A program made the translations under genes and the position numbers. A DNA stretch of 64,000 nt. Source: Brassica napus (Eukaryota > Streptophyta > Magnoliopsida > Brassicales > Brassicaceae). The notes under the pieces were generated by a model. It worked only from the letters and a program-made list of their open reading frames with translations, had not been told where the DNA came from and made no database searches. The DNA is taken from NCBI RefSeq assembly GCF_020379485.1, contig NC_063452.1, positions 35,673,608-35,737,607 on the forward strand, given 5' to 3'. Shown piece by piece: positions 33,401 to 44,715 of this stretch (position 1 is the first letter of the stretch; each line of letters starts with the position of its first letter).

Positions 33401-34052
33401 AGTGGTGGATGCAACAGTAGATGGGTCCTGGAGGTTTCCTGCAGCCAGGTCCAACGAAATTCAGAGTATTCAGATGGAAATTACTTCACTTGATCTGCCT
33501 ATGCCTTCGAATGGTCCTGACTGTTACCTATGGCGAAAAGCAGGAGGTACATTTGGGACTTCTTTCTCTTCGAAGACTACCTGGGAGTACTTAAGGGTTT
33601 CAGCTCCAGTGGTGTTTTGGAGTAAAATTATATGGTTCAAGGAAAACATTCCTAGGAACACTTTCATGGCTTGGTTGGCTCTCCTACGACGGTTGCCTAC
33701 TAAGGACAGACTTCGATGATGGGGACTAAATGTCACAGATCAGTGTGTGCTCTGTTCCTCGGCAGTGGAAACGCACCATCACCTGTTCTTTGAGTGCAGC
33801 GTATCCTCTGAGCTTTGGCTGAGTTTTGCTTCTGGTATTCTACCTAACCCACCGGCTGACCTCCACGCAGCAGCAGCTTGGATAGCAGCGTCCAGGCGTA
33901 CCCTATGCAGCAAACAAGTGACACTTCTTAAGCTCCTCTTTCAATCCATCATCTACATCATTTGGAGAGAAAGAAATGCCCGCATATTTACTTCAGTGTC
34001 TTCCTCTACGAGTGACCTTCATCATGCATTCGATCGACAGGTTACTTCGTGA
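30478..34052 (+). pseudogene. LINE ORF2: endonuclease, reverse transcriptase, zf-RVT; broken
   Basis: Starts 14 bp after ORF1 at ATG 30478 with the endonuclease N-terminus intact (FFAWNARGLNS), then WAVLGDFNQIL, KKIDHALINH and QSDHTP. Stops at TAA 30574, 30925 and 31000, then an open run to 32052, where a frameshift interrupts the transition to the FRPISCCN motif. The reverse transcriptase keeps MPLSKSPGPDGYS, MLKVDIRKAFD, QGDCISPYMF and an intact FADD box (LLFADDLLVF). A long zf-RVT/linker region follows (33024-34052, with CVLCSSAVETHHHLFFEC near 33747). Several further stops around 32784-33020 and 33717. Confidence 0.86.
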
Positions 34053-34250
34053 CCGGATTCTCTCAGTTCCAGCGCCACTTCCAGCCGGCCCTTCGCTCCT
34101 TCAACTGTATTTTACTTCTTATCGGTCTCCTTGAGTTTAATTTACGACTTGTGTTACGTTGTTGTTGTTTGTTTCCGTGTAATAAGTTGCTTGCAACATT
34201 GTGAAAAATTTCAAAAATGGTATAATATTAACATTTTACCAAAAAAAAAA

Positions 34251-34395
34251 CAGCTTTCCTTTTCTGTTGATAGTTTAAAAAGTCGTTTCGTTCTTTCACC
34301 GATTTTCACTAATTGAACAAAGATAAATCGAGGATGGAACCAATCGGAAGGACGAATATATTTGGATATTTTAACCGGGTAAGGAATTGTCAATA
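34251..34395. other. Short spacer
   Basis: 145 bp between the LINE tail and the LTR of the minus-strand gypsy element; no feature seen. Confidence 0.4.
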
Positions 34396-34741
34396 TGGAC
34401 AGGAAACTTGATAGGATAGATCCAAAACCAGAAATTCTACTATGGATTCGAAAAATGGGTAAACAAAGACCTAGAAGATGATCATGAAGTAGAAGGATCA
34501 TCTCGAAAGTCTGAGTTCGTAAGCGTCGCTTTTGAATGAGCTCTTTCTAGGTTATTGACAAATTAGTAAGATTGAGGTAAATAGGTTTATTGATTGATTG
34601 AGAATAAGGCTTGTTGTAAGGCTAAAATATATAGTAAAATCAAAGAGAATATTTAATTAGAAAAATAGATAAAGCCAAGCAACATAAGGAAAACTAATAA
34701 TTAGATAACGATAACTATGATATGTGATTTATCCTGTCACA
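34396..34741 (-). repeat. 3' LTR of the minus-strand gypsy element
   Basis: On the minus strand it begins TGTGACAGGATAAATC, directly after the purine-rich GATTTGAAGGAAAGAGTA. It ends in the complement of TGGACAGGAAACTTGATA, which aligns with the 5' LTR remnant TGAGACGAGAAACTTGATA at 44670. About 346 bp. Confidence 0.7.
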
Positions 34742-34744
34742 ATA

Positions 34745-35606
34745 CTCTTTCCTTCAAATCATACTTGTCTTCAAGTATAGAAATATGGAAATACGGAAAC
34801 TTGGCAATGAAATATTGATAAAACTCCCATGTTGCTTGCTGAGGAGGGCAGCCTTTCCATTGTACCAAAACCTTTGTCACTTCTTTATTTTAACTGTTAA
34901 CCATCTTCTTTTCATGAATCAGCTCAGGTACTTTGCTAGTTACCATGTTATAGAGGCAATGAAGCAGCATCGCAGTTGAGTGTGGCAGGTTAGGGTCCAA
35001 CTTCTGTTTCTTCAGTGTTTTTGGTCGATAGCTGGTGAAGAAATTTTTGCAGGAAGATAAGGTATGTGAACCAGTGGTGGCTGTTGAGGTATGATGGTAT
35101 TGTCGATCTCCTGTGAGTGAAGCAGTGCAATTTGCGGTTCTTGAAAGAATTGCTTATTTAATGCTTCCGGCGATGTTTTTGGAGCTGTTCGGAGTTCTTC
35201 CCCTGAGGACATGTTTCAGACCCTGAAATTTGAACTACATTCGCAGGTTCAGAAAATCCCATAAGATAGCTCCCAAAGTGGAGAGCCAATGCACACCCAG
35301 TATTAGATCACTACATCCCAATGGTAGTGTTCTTATTTCGGTTTTGAACTCATAACCCAGCATCGTTCATGTGAAATTACAGCATTTATACTGTGTAATC
35401 AAGACGCCACTTGCTAAAACAACTGACACTGGTTTGATTGGCGTCAGATAGCAACCCCATCTTTTAGCGATTTGAAGATAGAGAAAGTTATATGTGTTGC
35501 AGGGGTCGATTAATATGTGCAGTTTCCGCTTTCTGTATTGACCCATTGTTCGCATACAGTTATACATCGGAAAACCATTTAACGTGTATACAGATATAGT
35601 AGGGAC
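34745..35606 (-). pseudogene. gypsy protease fragment and chromodomain-like C-terminus
   Basis: The right part encodes an aspartic-protease-like stretch (KLHILIDPCNTYNFLYLQIA). The usual DTGAT-type active site reads DPCNT, so catalysis is probably lost. The left part (about 34760-34880) encodes VLVQWKGCPPQQATWE, a typical chromodomain signature of chromovirus integrases. The polymerase region that should lie between them is deleted and several stops are present. The protease reading frame continues on the other side of the nested Tat element, at 43493. Confidence 0.75.
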
Positions 35607-36085
35607 TGTTGGACCCAATTTTGGCCAATACCATGATGGGCTGCGATCAAAGGCATGGGCCTTAAAGGGCCGGAACCTATAGCAAGGATACAAGCTCGAG
35701 AAGGAGTCGTCGAGGTCGCGGAAATCGCGCAACAAGAAGCTGAGATCGCGGAGCTACCACAGAGGTCTCAAAGTCAGCTTACTATAAAGGAAGAGAAATG
35801 GAAACAGAAGAGGAGACGTTGAAAACCCTAGAGAGAGAGCGACACATTCACATCGATCTTGTTGTCTTCCCACTTTTAGATTCTTTCTTTACCGATCTCA
35901 TTTGTATCACTCGATCTAGTTCAATTCATTGTATTCGATCTTAGTCATCAATAAAATCCATTTTCGCCTACTGGAAACTACTTAACATCGTTGTGTTCTA
36001 AAGATATCGTTGCCTACATCATTTGTCTTCCCTAGATCAAACCCCGATCACTATCAAATACTTTGTGTAGATTTTAGGTTCTACA
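35607..36085 (+). repeat. 5' LTR of the Tat-type element
   Basis: Begins TGTTGGACCCAATTTTGG and ends GGTTCTACA. Contains ACTATAAAGG (TATA-like, about 35782) 40-50 bp before AAAACCCTAGAGAGAG, a plausible promoter and leader. Confidence 0.93.
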
Positions 36086-36088
36086 TTT

Positions 36089-36106
36089 TGGCGCCGACTG
36101 TGGGGA
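36089..36106 (+). other. Primer-binding site of the Tat-type element
   Basis: TGGCGCCGACTGTGGGGA begins three bases after the 5' LTR. It matches the TGGCGCCG...GGGGA pattern of plant Tat/Athila primer sites. Confidence 0.85.
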
Positions 36107-36162
36107 AGATAAACGAAAAACATCTTTGCTAAGAAACCGATCTAAGTTTCCTAAGCGCGACT

Positions 36163-38931
36163 ATGGATCCAAACCAAACCACCGGAACCACGTCATCGGG
36201 AGTCAACGACATCAATCCTATCGGATCTGACTCGGGAGCTGGAATAACCCCAACTGGGTTAACGGGAGCCAATGATGCGACCAAAACAGCTCTGACGCAA
36301 CGAATCCCTCCAATCGGGATTTCGAGTCAAGATCGATCTCTTCCGATCAACCAGACGACGATCCCAGAACGAGCTGGAGCTCGAGTTTGGAACCGCCCCA
36401 GAGATAGATCATCCTCTGACGACCTAACCCGATCCCAATCCAGACCGATCTCACCGACTCCTCTAGCCCAAACCCGAGGAGAACTGACCGAACTCCGAGG
36501 AATGATGACAACTCTAATCGACGAGATTCATAGTCAAAGGATCGCCAACCAAACCATTGCTAATAGACTGGACCAAGCCGAAAGGGAGCTCACAGAGCAT
36601 CGAGCTGCAAATATTCGGGAAAGAAATCAAACGCCCCTCGATCCGTTAAGGACGACGTCCAACCCCCAAAGCACTGGACTGTTCGGCAGTCCAGAGATCC
36701 CAAGCGCCCGATCCGGACGCTACGTGGGAGAAAATTCTCAACGACCCCCACCGCAGGGCATGACCTACCGAAGCTTAAGCTACACTGGACTGGACGAAAT
36801 CGACACTGGACTCCAACGCCCATGAAGCACTCCGATCCAATTCCAGAACGGATCGACGGAGAGGCAGGGGGAGCCAAGAACACGAATCTCACCACCAAAC
36901 CATTCTATCCCCGAGAATCGAACTCCGTCCGCGACCAGAACCTTCAATCAAATAGGGTTCGATAACCCAACGGAACAAGATCGGAGACACGATCTTCGCG
37001 GTCCCATCAATATCGACCCCCAAAGGGAAGACTTGGGAATCCCGAACGAAACTGGAACCTTCCAGAATTATATCGAAAGGAACGACGCCGAGCTCAAAAG
37101 GATACATGTGATCGTACACATGGCGACGAGCTCCGCTCCCGATATCGACATTGTCATCGAGGAAACGAGAAGGACCCCATTCACAAACAGAATCGCCAGC
37201 GTAAGACTGTATCACGTTGGGAAACTGAAATTCCCCGAATACGCCGGGAACACAGACCCAAAAGCCCATGTGCGAGCTTTCCGTCTAGCAATATCAAGAG
37301 CACACCTCACCGACAATGAAAAAGAAGCTGGATACTGCCGTTTCTTCGCCGAGAACCTCACTGGAGCCGCCCTAGAGTGGTTCGCTGGACTAGAAGAAAA
37401 TTCTATCGACAACTTTACCCAGCTGGTATCTGCGTTCCTCAAACAATACTCAGTCTTCATAGAGACAAGAGTTACCGAAGCAGATCTCTGGAATCTCAAA
37501 CAAGCGCCTTTCGAGCCATTAAGAGAATACATAAACAAATTCCAAGAAATTAAAGCCAAGATCTCACATCCGAACGAAGTTGTTGCCCTCGCAGTGTTAA
37601 AGAATGGCGTCTAGTTCTCATCCAAATTCAGGGAAGAATTGGTGGTACGAGCACATATCTCGTTGGACGACGCCCTACACCGAGCCTCTTATTTCGCCAC
37701 TCGTGAAGAGGAAGGCGCAGCCTTGAAAGAACAGTATAGTGCGAACAAGAACAACACAACCAAAAAACCTTCTACTCCTAAAGAACCAACCACCAAAGGG
37801 CAACATTCCTACGCAATAAATAATTCGCCGCAAAAGTCTTCAACATATGACCTTAGCAAATACTGCACTTTCCATGATCGCAAGGGCCACTCGACCGAAG
37901 AATGTCGAGCCGTACTTCGCAGTCAAAACAAAAATACTAACGAAGAAGCCGAAGAAGAAGAAGAGCCAGTGACTCTGATATCCAACCGAAAGACCAAAGC
38001 CTTAACAAACAAAAGAGGCAGGGAGATCGAACATGAATCACCATGGGGGCAGAACAGCAACACAACCGATGAAATCAAGAGCCAAACCGAAGGAAAAATC
38101 CGCTTCGAGATCTCGGTAGCAATCCGCACATTGGAAAATCCCGACGAAGTCACTCCCCCTCCCTGTGTCACTCCATACAACCAAAACACAAAACCTCCTA
38201 GTGTAAAAATCTCCAACTTCAAGCGAAAGAATAAAATGACCAAAACTCGCGAGCTGTTGGAGAAACCGATTCAAAAACAAGACATAATGCAGACTCTCAA
38301 TCGCAATCTGTCTAGGGGACAGAGCCACTACCAACCAGCACTGACTAAGAGGTGGAATTTTCCGGCCCACAACAAGGGCAAAAAACGGATCGACTTCATC
38401 TACGGAGGCTCCAAATTCTGCAATTCGGTCAACTCAATGAAAGCATACCAACGGAGTGCAGAAAACAACGTAGGAATTAGAGAGCCCTTGTCAGGTCCCG
38501 ATCATGAAATCACCTTCAACGAAAAAAAACCGCACGACGACGCTCTTGTGATACGAATCGACGTTGGTGGCTGCGAACTATCCCGAGTAATGATCGACAC
38601 CGGAAGCTCGGCCGATGTCCTCTTCTACGAGGCGTTTAAAAAAATGGGATTCACTAAAGCACTCCTAAAGCAAGAGCGAACTCCCTTCATCGGCTTCGAA
38701 GGAGAGACCGCCTATTCTCTCGGATCGATCGAGCTCGCGGTAACCGCTGGAGAAATCAGAAAAATCGTAGAATTCATCGTGATAGACCGTCCGGCCCCAT
38801 TCAACGCAATCCTCGGGAGACCTTGGCTATACAGCATGAAGGCAGTCCCCTCGACATATCACCATGGCCTGAAATTTCCAACCTCAAAAGGATTCGAAAC
38901 TATCAGAGGAAGCCAGAATCCGGCGTCTTAA
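36163..38931 (+). pseudogene. Tat-type gag-protease, two nonsense codons
   Basis: A single frame of 923 codons. It starts at ATG 36163 (MDPNQTTGTT). The N-terminus is Ser/Thr/Gln-rich with a helical region near residues 110-150. The gag core follows (about 345-480: KLKFPEYAGNTDPKAHVRAF, FFAENLTGAALEWFAGL, LREYINKFQEIKAKI). A CCHC-like knuckle CTFHDRKGHSTEEC lies near residue 567. The retroviral-type aspartic protease has DTGSSADVLF (about 813-822) and ILGRPWL. TGA at 36823-36825 and TAG at 37612-37614 (TGG expected) break the frame. It stops at 38931 with no polymerase downstream. Confidence 0.88.
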
Positions 38932-39268
38932 TAAATACAGTTCTTAGACATTCGAACACATCAGACTTCTCGTGTCAGAAAATCGCATAACTGCGATAGT
39001 TGACCAAAAACCAAGACCTGATCAAGTCCTCGGTCGCGACCAACTCCGCCAATAAGCACGACAAAACTAGCTAACAAAATTTTTTGTTACATCGAAACTG
39101 TCGATAGAAGTATCTACAAAAAATCGACACATGGCCCCAAAAGATCGGCCTCGCATAAAACATAAAAATGGCAACAAATAAATCGGGACCCACGATCCCT
39201 TCTTTATTAAATAAAAGAAATAATAAAGCAACAAAAGGCAGAGGAAAAAACAAAGAAAGTCCCTAAAG
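38932..39268. other. Spacer inside the Tat-type element at the missing-polymerase junction
   Basis: This stretch stands where reverse transcriptase, RNase H and integrase would be expected. No reading frame with polymerase motifs is found on either strand. Confidence 0.6.
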
Positions 39269-40517
39269 CTACTCTTCGATGCTGAATTCACCATCCTCAA
39301 AGTGATCACCCGAGCACTTTGCCACGTCATCCGCCGCAGAAGGGACCTTATCGAAGAAATCCTCCGGCAGATCCTCCGAAATCTGAGGCAAGTCGAGCTT
39401 CCCAACGCAGAAATCCGAAGTCGCCATCACATCGACCTCGGACCCAAGCTCGATCTCCTTCGCTCGAATCCGCAACAACTCATCCAAAGCTAGGGGATTG
39501 TTGCTCATGATCTCCTTCAAGAGATCTATATTTGCCACGACTTCTCGAAGACGAGCCTCAATATCAGTTGCAGCCTTCTACTTTTCCCATTTCTCCTTCA
39601 GAGAGACCAGCACATCCAGATAGCTATCCACCATAGTCTTTTTGGCCTCACGAGTCGCGCGGTGAAGGTCGTCAGAGAACTTATTGGCAGAAGATTCAAC
39701 CTTCGCTTCCAAAAAGGAAACTTGCTCGAGGGCCGACTTCCTTTCGTTACTCACAACTCGCAGATGAGCTTCGAGCGAAGCAGCCTGATTCTCCAGATTT
39801 TCAGCGGCAGCCAGTTGAGCAGCATTGGCACGCTCCCGGTCTTGAGCCATCTTCAGACCAAGCTTTAGCTCACGAACGACCTTCTTTATTTCATAAAGTT
39901 CGCCAGAACACGGAACATCTTGCATGCGTTTTTCTAAAGTTGCCGCAAACTCGTTGTTAGCCTCCATAGCCTGAAACATGATAAATCAGTTCAGACAAAA
40001 CGAACCAAAGATTCGACAAGGACCAAATTTCAAAAGGAACGACCATGGCATGGGCCACAGCCATCTTTACGTAAGCCTCACGCTCCGTCATATTACGCAA
40101 AGAGGGAAGCGGACATCCAGCAGGTTTGAAGTGTCTCACCAAATGAGCAACACTATCTGGATCTTCCGTAATAGGACAATCCTTGGAATGCGAGAACTGC
40201 CAGTGGAACGGCTTAGGAACAGCCGCTTTGCCCGAGAGACCAAGACGACTATCCGAGCCATTTGTTTTAGCCTTCTTCGGAGGACGATCACGCCCCTCCG
40301 AACCCGTTGGGCTACTCGACTTAACGCGGGCAACAGATTTTTCACCCTCAGGGTCTTTGGCCCCTTGGGTTGAAGGCCGTGAAAGTTGGGTCTCCTCACA
40401 AAGAACTTCTGAGAGCGCATCACTCACATCTCCGGATCGAATACGTTCCGCATTGGCACTACCAGTTCGAGTTCGTACCCTATCGAAATCGCGAGAGTTG
40501 GATCTTCTCGAAGTCAT
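39269..40517 (-). pseudogene. Antisense Tat reading region, copy B (C-terminal half only)
   Basis: Minus-strand pieces 40517-39957, 39979-39578 and 39538-39269 read as one protein in that order. The N-terminal Ser/Arg/Lys-rich part ends with HLVRHFKPAGCPLPSL and EREAYVKMAVAHA. A long coiled coil follows (about 39580-39970; heptad-rich, Glu/Lys/Ala-rich), then NIDLLKEIM, GKLDLPQISEDLPE and an acidic tail. An intron is likely near 39957-39980, because the coiled-coil exon begins after a CAG acceptor. Layout and key words match copy A's second half but identity is low. TAG near 39577 interrupts it. Function unknown; structural or nucleic-acid-associated roles are only guesses. Confidence 0.65.
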
Positions 40518-40736
40518 ATTCCTTTAGTGAACAAAAACAAAAACTAAATGAGATACTATGATGAATCCTAAAACAAAGTCAAAGCTTTATAGGGATCAGA
40601 ACCTCGCCATATCTCAACAACCCGAACAAAAGAATCTCGAAAGCTAAGGAGACAAGGATATTCCAAAATATTATGATTATCCATTAAAAGATTACCTAGA
40701 TATCACGATCAAAGATCGTAAAAAAACCAAAAGATA

Positions 40737-42674
40737 TTATAACAGAAAAAAATAACTAGAAACGAAATCATCGGGGACAGACGACCCCCCGACTTGATCC
40801 ACAGAATCATCTGAGACTTGAGGAAGATCGAGCTCGGCGATCGACCAATCCGGCACGACGGCTAGGGCGACAAGATCCTTGCAATCTCCTTTCATTCCCT
40901 TTAAACGTGCAAGTTCCGCATCCACAGTTAGGCCCCCATCCTTAAGCTCGTTCAGGAGATCGATGTTGGCGGTCACTTCTTGTAGTCGGATCTCAGCAGA
41001 CACTTCCTTCTTCTTGCTCGCCCACCTACCCTTCAAAGATTGGAGAACTTCCCGATACTTTGCAGCAATATCGCGACGAGCAATACGAGAAGCGCATCGA
41101 ATGTCCCGATCTCTCTCGACCTCGAGCGCCGCAATTCTTTCACTTTGAGCAACCATCTGGGACGTGAGAGTCTCGTTCTCCAGATGAACTCCCCTCCAGT
41201 CTTCAGTCAAGGCTTCGATCTTCTTGGCATCCTTCTTCCCTTCTTGCTTGGTGGTTTCGAGCTCCTCCGAAAGCCTCTTAATCTCAGAACAAATACTCTC
41301 GATTTCCTTATCGTTCCGAGAAGCCACAACATGATCCTCCATCATCACGGCGTACTCATTAAAAGCTTCCATCACCTGAGAAGAAATGGAAATGAGCAAA
41401 TACCACAAAAGAGCTTTTCAAGTAGAACGAAGGCGAGGGACGAACCTTAGAGCTCGCCACAACAACCTTGGCATAGGCTTCCCTCTCGACTGAGGAAGTG
41501 AGAGATGGGAGACGACAACCCGCGGACCTCATGCGACCAGCGAGGGAAATTAAGTCGCTTTGGGCCGCAAACGAAGAGCCATCTCCCTCAGAAACAAACC
41601 TAGGATGAGACGGACCGGTCAAGTCACCTTCCGATGACCGACGTCGCTTATGAGTCGCCGCCACGGTCTTGTCTTCTGAGCCAGGGCTCGACGAGACAGA
41701 TGGTCGAGTCTCTCCTGAAACATCTTCATCGTCGGAATCGTGAATCGAGATCAAGGGAAATTTTCCGGTAAATCGGCCCCTCGATGCAAACCCAGAAGTT
41801 CAAAATGACGATCTTCTCACAAGCTCCCTAGGAAGCCGATCTGAAGACTGAGTCTGAACAGAAGGAGTCACTACGACCTCCTAGGAATGATCGGTCTCGC
41901 CTTCAGACCCCTCGGCCGAAGGAGCTCTATTTGTCCCCGCCGGCAAGGCGAGGACAGTTTGAATCCGAGTTCATTCAAAAGTAGACCAGTTCGAACGACC
42001 TCTCTAAACGGCCCTCATCAGATCGCGGATCTCATCCGACATTAGACCAGAAGGAACTAAATCAAACGAAAATAAATGAAAGTTTTAATCTTTGACTCCC
42101 CAAACAAAGAAATCATCAGCACATAGGCAAAAGGAAACTAACCGATATTCTCAGCCCAACGCCAGGGAAGCTGGGAGAAATCAAAGTCACCCATAGATGC
42201 TCGATCCATCTTGAAAACGAAAAATTGCTAGCACCACTTCTCGTCGCGATAAGGGATGTCCTCGATGATGTGGCGACCTGGGCGCGGAGACACGAGGAAA
42301 GTACCAGGGTTCTGCTTATTCCGCTTCACCAGAACGAGCTGACGAAACTCACTAAGACCAAAAGCAAGAACCTCCTCCCTGGCCTTAACCAAGAAGGCGA
42401 CAAGATGCCTAAGAAAATTCGGGAGAAGCTGGGTAAGCGATAACCCAAGCTCTGCTAGGACCTCTAGTATTGGCTCCGGGATCGGGAAGGTAAGACCGCA
42501 AGAATGAAAGAAGGAAAGATGGGCTCCGTAGTAGCTTTCTCTCACGGTTTCGGGAGTCTCATTCGTACCGGCCAAATCAAGAATGACGGCACGATCGACC
42601 CCGTACGCCTTGTAAAGGTTGTCGAGATCATCAGCCTCGGTAGTCGGACGAGGGAAATTGAACGACGAGGACAT
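40737..42674 (-). pseudogene. Antisense Tat reading region, copy A (gypsy-type transposon domain plus coiled coil)
   Basis: Minus-strand pieces 42674-42228, 41754-41359 and 41408-40737. The first part matches the plant 'putative gypsy type transposon' family (Transposase_28-like): YYGAHLSFFHSCGLTFPIPE, LLPNFLRHLVAFLVKAREEV, FLVSPRPGRHIIEDIPYRDE. TAG at 42228-42230 interrupts it; after it FFVFKMDRASMGDFDFSQLP can still be read up to a GTTAGT donor. Then comes a Ser/Asp-rich linker (IHDSDDEDVSGE), CRLPSLTSSVEREAYAKVVV, and a coiled coil of about 130 residues ending SIAELDLPQVSDDS. Runs opposite to gag. In related elements this antisense gene has no proven role. Confidence 0.7.
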
Positions 42675-43015
42675 CTTAAGCTCGACAAAAAGTTTTGGAG
42701 CAGAGGAAAGAAACTAGAAAGAAGAAACGAGATTGAGGCAAAAAGAAGATCCTCTACGTATATATAAGCCACCTTAACGGCTCTATCATTGCTATCGAGA
42801 AAAGCAATTATGACCTAGCCTATGCCCTAACGGCGGCTAAAGTAACCGTTACCGATTAAAATAATAATAAAAAAACGTGCCAACGAACGTTTTTTTTTGA
42901 AAACGATCATTAAAACTGGATCCGAGCGATATCGGTTATCAAACGAGAAGACCCGGATCAAAAGACAACCGCTCCTTTTCCTTTTCGATCAAATCAAAAG
43001 CGGCTGGGGGACAAA

Positions 43016-43492
43016 TGTTGGACCCAATTTTGGCCAATACCATGATGTGCCGCGTTCAAAGGCCTGGGCCTTAAAGGGCCGGAGCCCATAGCAAGGATAC
43101 AAGCTCGAGAAGGAGTCATCGAGGTCACGGAGATCGCGCAACAAGAAGCTGAGATCGTGGAGCTACCACAGAGGTCTCAAAGTCAGCTTACTATAAAGGA
43201 AGAGAAATGGAAGCAGAAGAGGAGACGTTGAAAACCCTAGAGAGAGCGACACATTCACATCGATCTTGTTGTCTTCCCACTTTTAGATTCTTTCTTTACC
43301 GATCTCATTTGTATCACTCGATCTAGTTCAATTCATTGTATTCGATCTTAGTCATCAATAAAATCCATTTTCACTTGCTGGAAACTACTTAACATCGTTG
43401 TGTTCTAAAGATATCGTTTCCTACATCATTTGTCTTCCCTAGATCAAACCCCGATCACTATCAAATACTTTGTGTAGATTTTAGGTTCTACA
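43016..43492 (+). repeat. 3' LTR of the Tat-type element
   Basis: Second copy of the LTR at 35607, preceded by the polypurine tract GGCTGGGGGACAAA and followed by TSD copy GGGAC. Confidence 0.93.
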
Positions 43493-43731
43493 GGGACCTT
43501 GACATCTTGATCGCTAATGGTTGTTTCTCGTATTTGTTCTTCTAGCGTGATTTCTTCATCAAATTATGTCTGATCAGCTTCCATAAACAAGAACTCAGAA
43601 CGCCAGTGCTTAATCTAATGACAAGGCGTGAATGGTTCTTCGCAAAACATACATAAACCCTTACGTTTTCTTTCATGCATCTCTTTGAATGTGAGGCATT
43701 TTTATTTGTACTTGGGAGGAGGAGTTTTGTG

Positions 43732-44632
43732 TTAGGTGTTGCTGGTGTGTTTGTAGCGTGTTGAGTTTTGTATGGAGGCGGTGAATTTTTCTCCTGGTAG
43801 GGGTTGAAAGAAGAGCGATGGCTTTGTAGGAGTATGATGAAGAGAGAGCTCGTGAAGTTTAGCAATTCGTGCTGCTGTAGTGACAATAGTCACGTTAAAT
43901 TGTCGAACATGGAGGGCGAGGTGTTGGTTCATGCTGGTTAAGAAGATGCTCAGCGCGTGTTCCGGAGGAAGTGTGAGCCTTGTCATAGCGCAATCGAACT
44001 TTTGCAGATAGATGTCAATGGAATCATTTTCTTGTTTCAGACTAATTAAATCCGAAAGATGTTCGTCATAAAGCTCGCTGAAGCGTTCAGATATGGCGGT
44101 GACATATTCTGGCCATAGCGGGAATATGTTGTAGCGATTTGCAATGTAGGCGTTTTGCCATTGAAGAGCTTTGCCTATCATATGAAGAGAGGCGAGACGA
44201 ACCTTCAATTATGGTGGTGTACTATCAATCGAGAAGAACTGTTCACAACGGTAAATCCATTCTCGAAGTACTTATCCATCAAACATCGGGATTACAATCT
44301 TTCTTAGCCATTACGAAAGACTGTTATGGAGAGGTAGTTAGGGTTTGATCGAGATTGATTTGACTTGTTTTTTCTGTACTCTACTTTCCAAGGGCGCGAT
44401 CTAGTGGGTCTAGTTCATTAGATTTTTCTGCAGACGTTAGACCGGAAGATCCTTCATGTTGCATGGTAGGTGGTGGAGTATTAGCAAAATATTTTTCCAT
44501 CATCGCTTTAAGCTCATCGATTTTTCCTCTTAATTCTTTTTGAATTACTTCGGTTTGCTGTGTTTGTGATGGACGAAGATCCTCTATTTGTTTGTTCATC
44601 TCGATCATCATGGTGGTTTTTCTGGTGTCCAT
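43732..44632 (-). pseudogene. gypsy gag of the minus-strand element, broken
   Basis: The first piece (44632-44381) starts MDTRKTTMMIEMNKQIEDLR with a coiled-coil-like N-terminus. The second (44208-43732) carries the gag core: KALQWQNAYI, WPEYVTAISERFSELYDE, DLISLKQENDSIDIYLQKFD. Between 44381 and 44208 the frame is lost. A knuckle-like stretch (MHERKRKGLCMFCEEPF) is readable near 43620-43680 in the same direction before further stops. Upstream (to the right) lies the primer-binding site. Confidence 0.75.
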
Positions 44633-44656
44633 TGCTCGGTCCTAAAAGATTTATAT

Positions 44657-44668
44657 GCTCTGATACCA
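44657..44668 (-). other. tRNA-Met primer-binding site of the minus-strand gypsy element
   Basis: On the minus strand the sequence is TGGTATCAGAGC, the usual initiator-Met primer site. It lies one base inside the 5' LTR remnant (44670-44715). Confidence 0.85.
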
Positions 44669-44715
44669 CTGAGACGAGAAACTTGATAAGATATATCCCA
44701 AACTAGAAATTCTAC

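Larger units (their letters stand above)
28745..34250 (+). mobile_element. Second near-full-length decayed L1-type LINE
   Basis: Order: 5' leader, ORF1 from 28919, ORF2 from 30478, 3' UTR, and an A-tail after AACATTTTACC (34241-34250). The left boundary is approximate, because no convincing target duplication was found around 28740-28800 for the bases after the A-tail. Sequence differs clearly from the preceding LINE, so these are two independent insertions of different subfamilies in the same orientation. Confidence 0.8.
35607..43492 (+). mobile_element. Tat-type Ty3/gypsy element lacking polymerase, with antisense frames
   Basis: LTRs 35607-36085 and 43016-43492, TSD GGGAC at 35602-35606 and 43493-43497. 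The PBS follows the 5' LTR; a purine-rich GGCTGGGGGACAAA precedes the 3' LTR. Plus-strand gag and protease (36163-38931) are followed not by RT/RNase H/integrase but by two minus-strand reading regions (39269-40517 and 40737-42674). Plant Tat/Retand elements are known to carry antisense reading frames between pol and the 3' LTR. I count about 16 differences across 478 aligned LTR bases (about 3 percent), suggesting an insertion in the order of one million years old. Confidence 0.9.
34396..44715 (-). mobile_element. Minus-strand chromodomain Ty3/gypsy element, internally deleted and split
   Basis: On the minus strand, from right to left: a 5' LTR remnant (44670-44715), a primer-binding site, gag (44632 to 43732), protease (35606 to about 35367), a chromodomain-like C-terminus (about 34880-34745), a polypurine tract, and the 3' LTR (34741-34396). 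Reverse transcriptase, RNase H and integrase core are missing. A 7.9-kb Tat-type element sits inside it at 35607-43492, and an Athila-like element truncates its 5' LTR at 44715. The chromodomain marks it as a chromovirus. Confidence 0.8.

Noticed and set aside
39302..41450. Plus-strand frames opposite the antisense Tat region
   Set aside because: Arg/Ser-rich shadow translations without domain features; the minus-strand reading has coherent coiled coils and a known family match.
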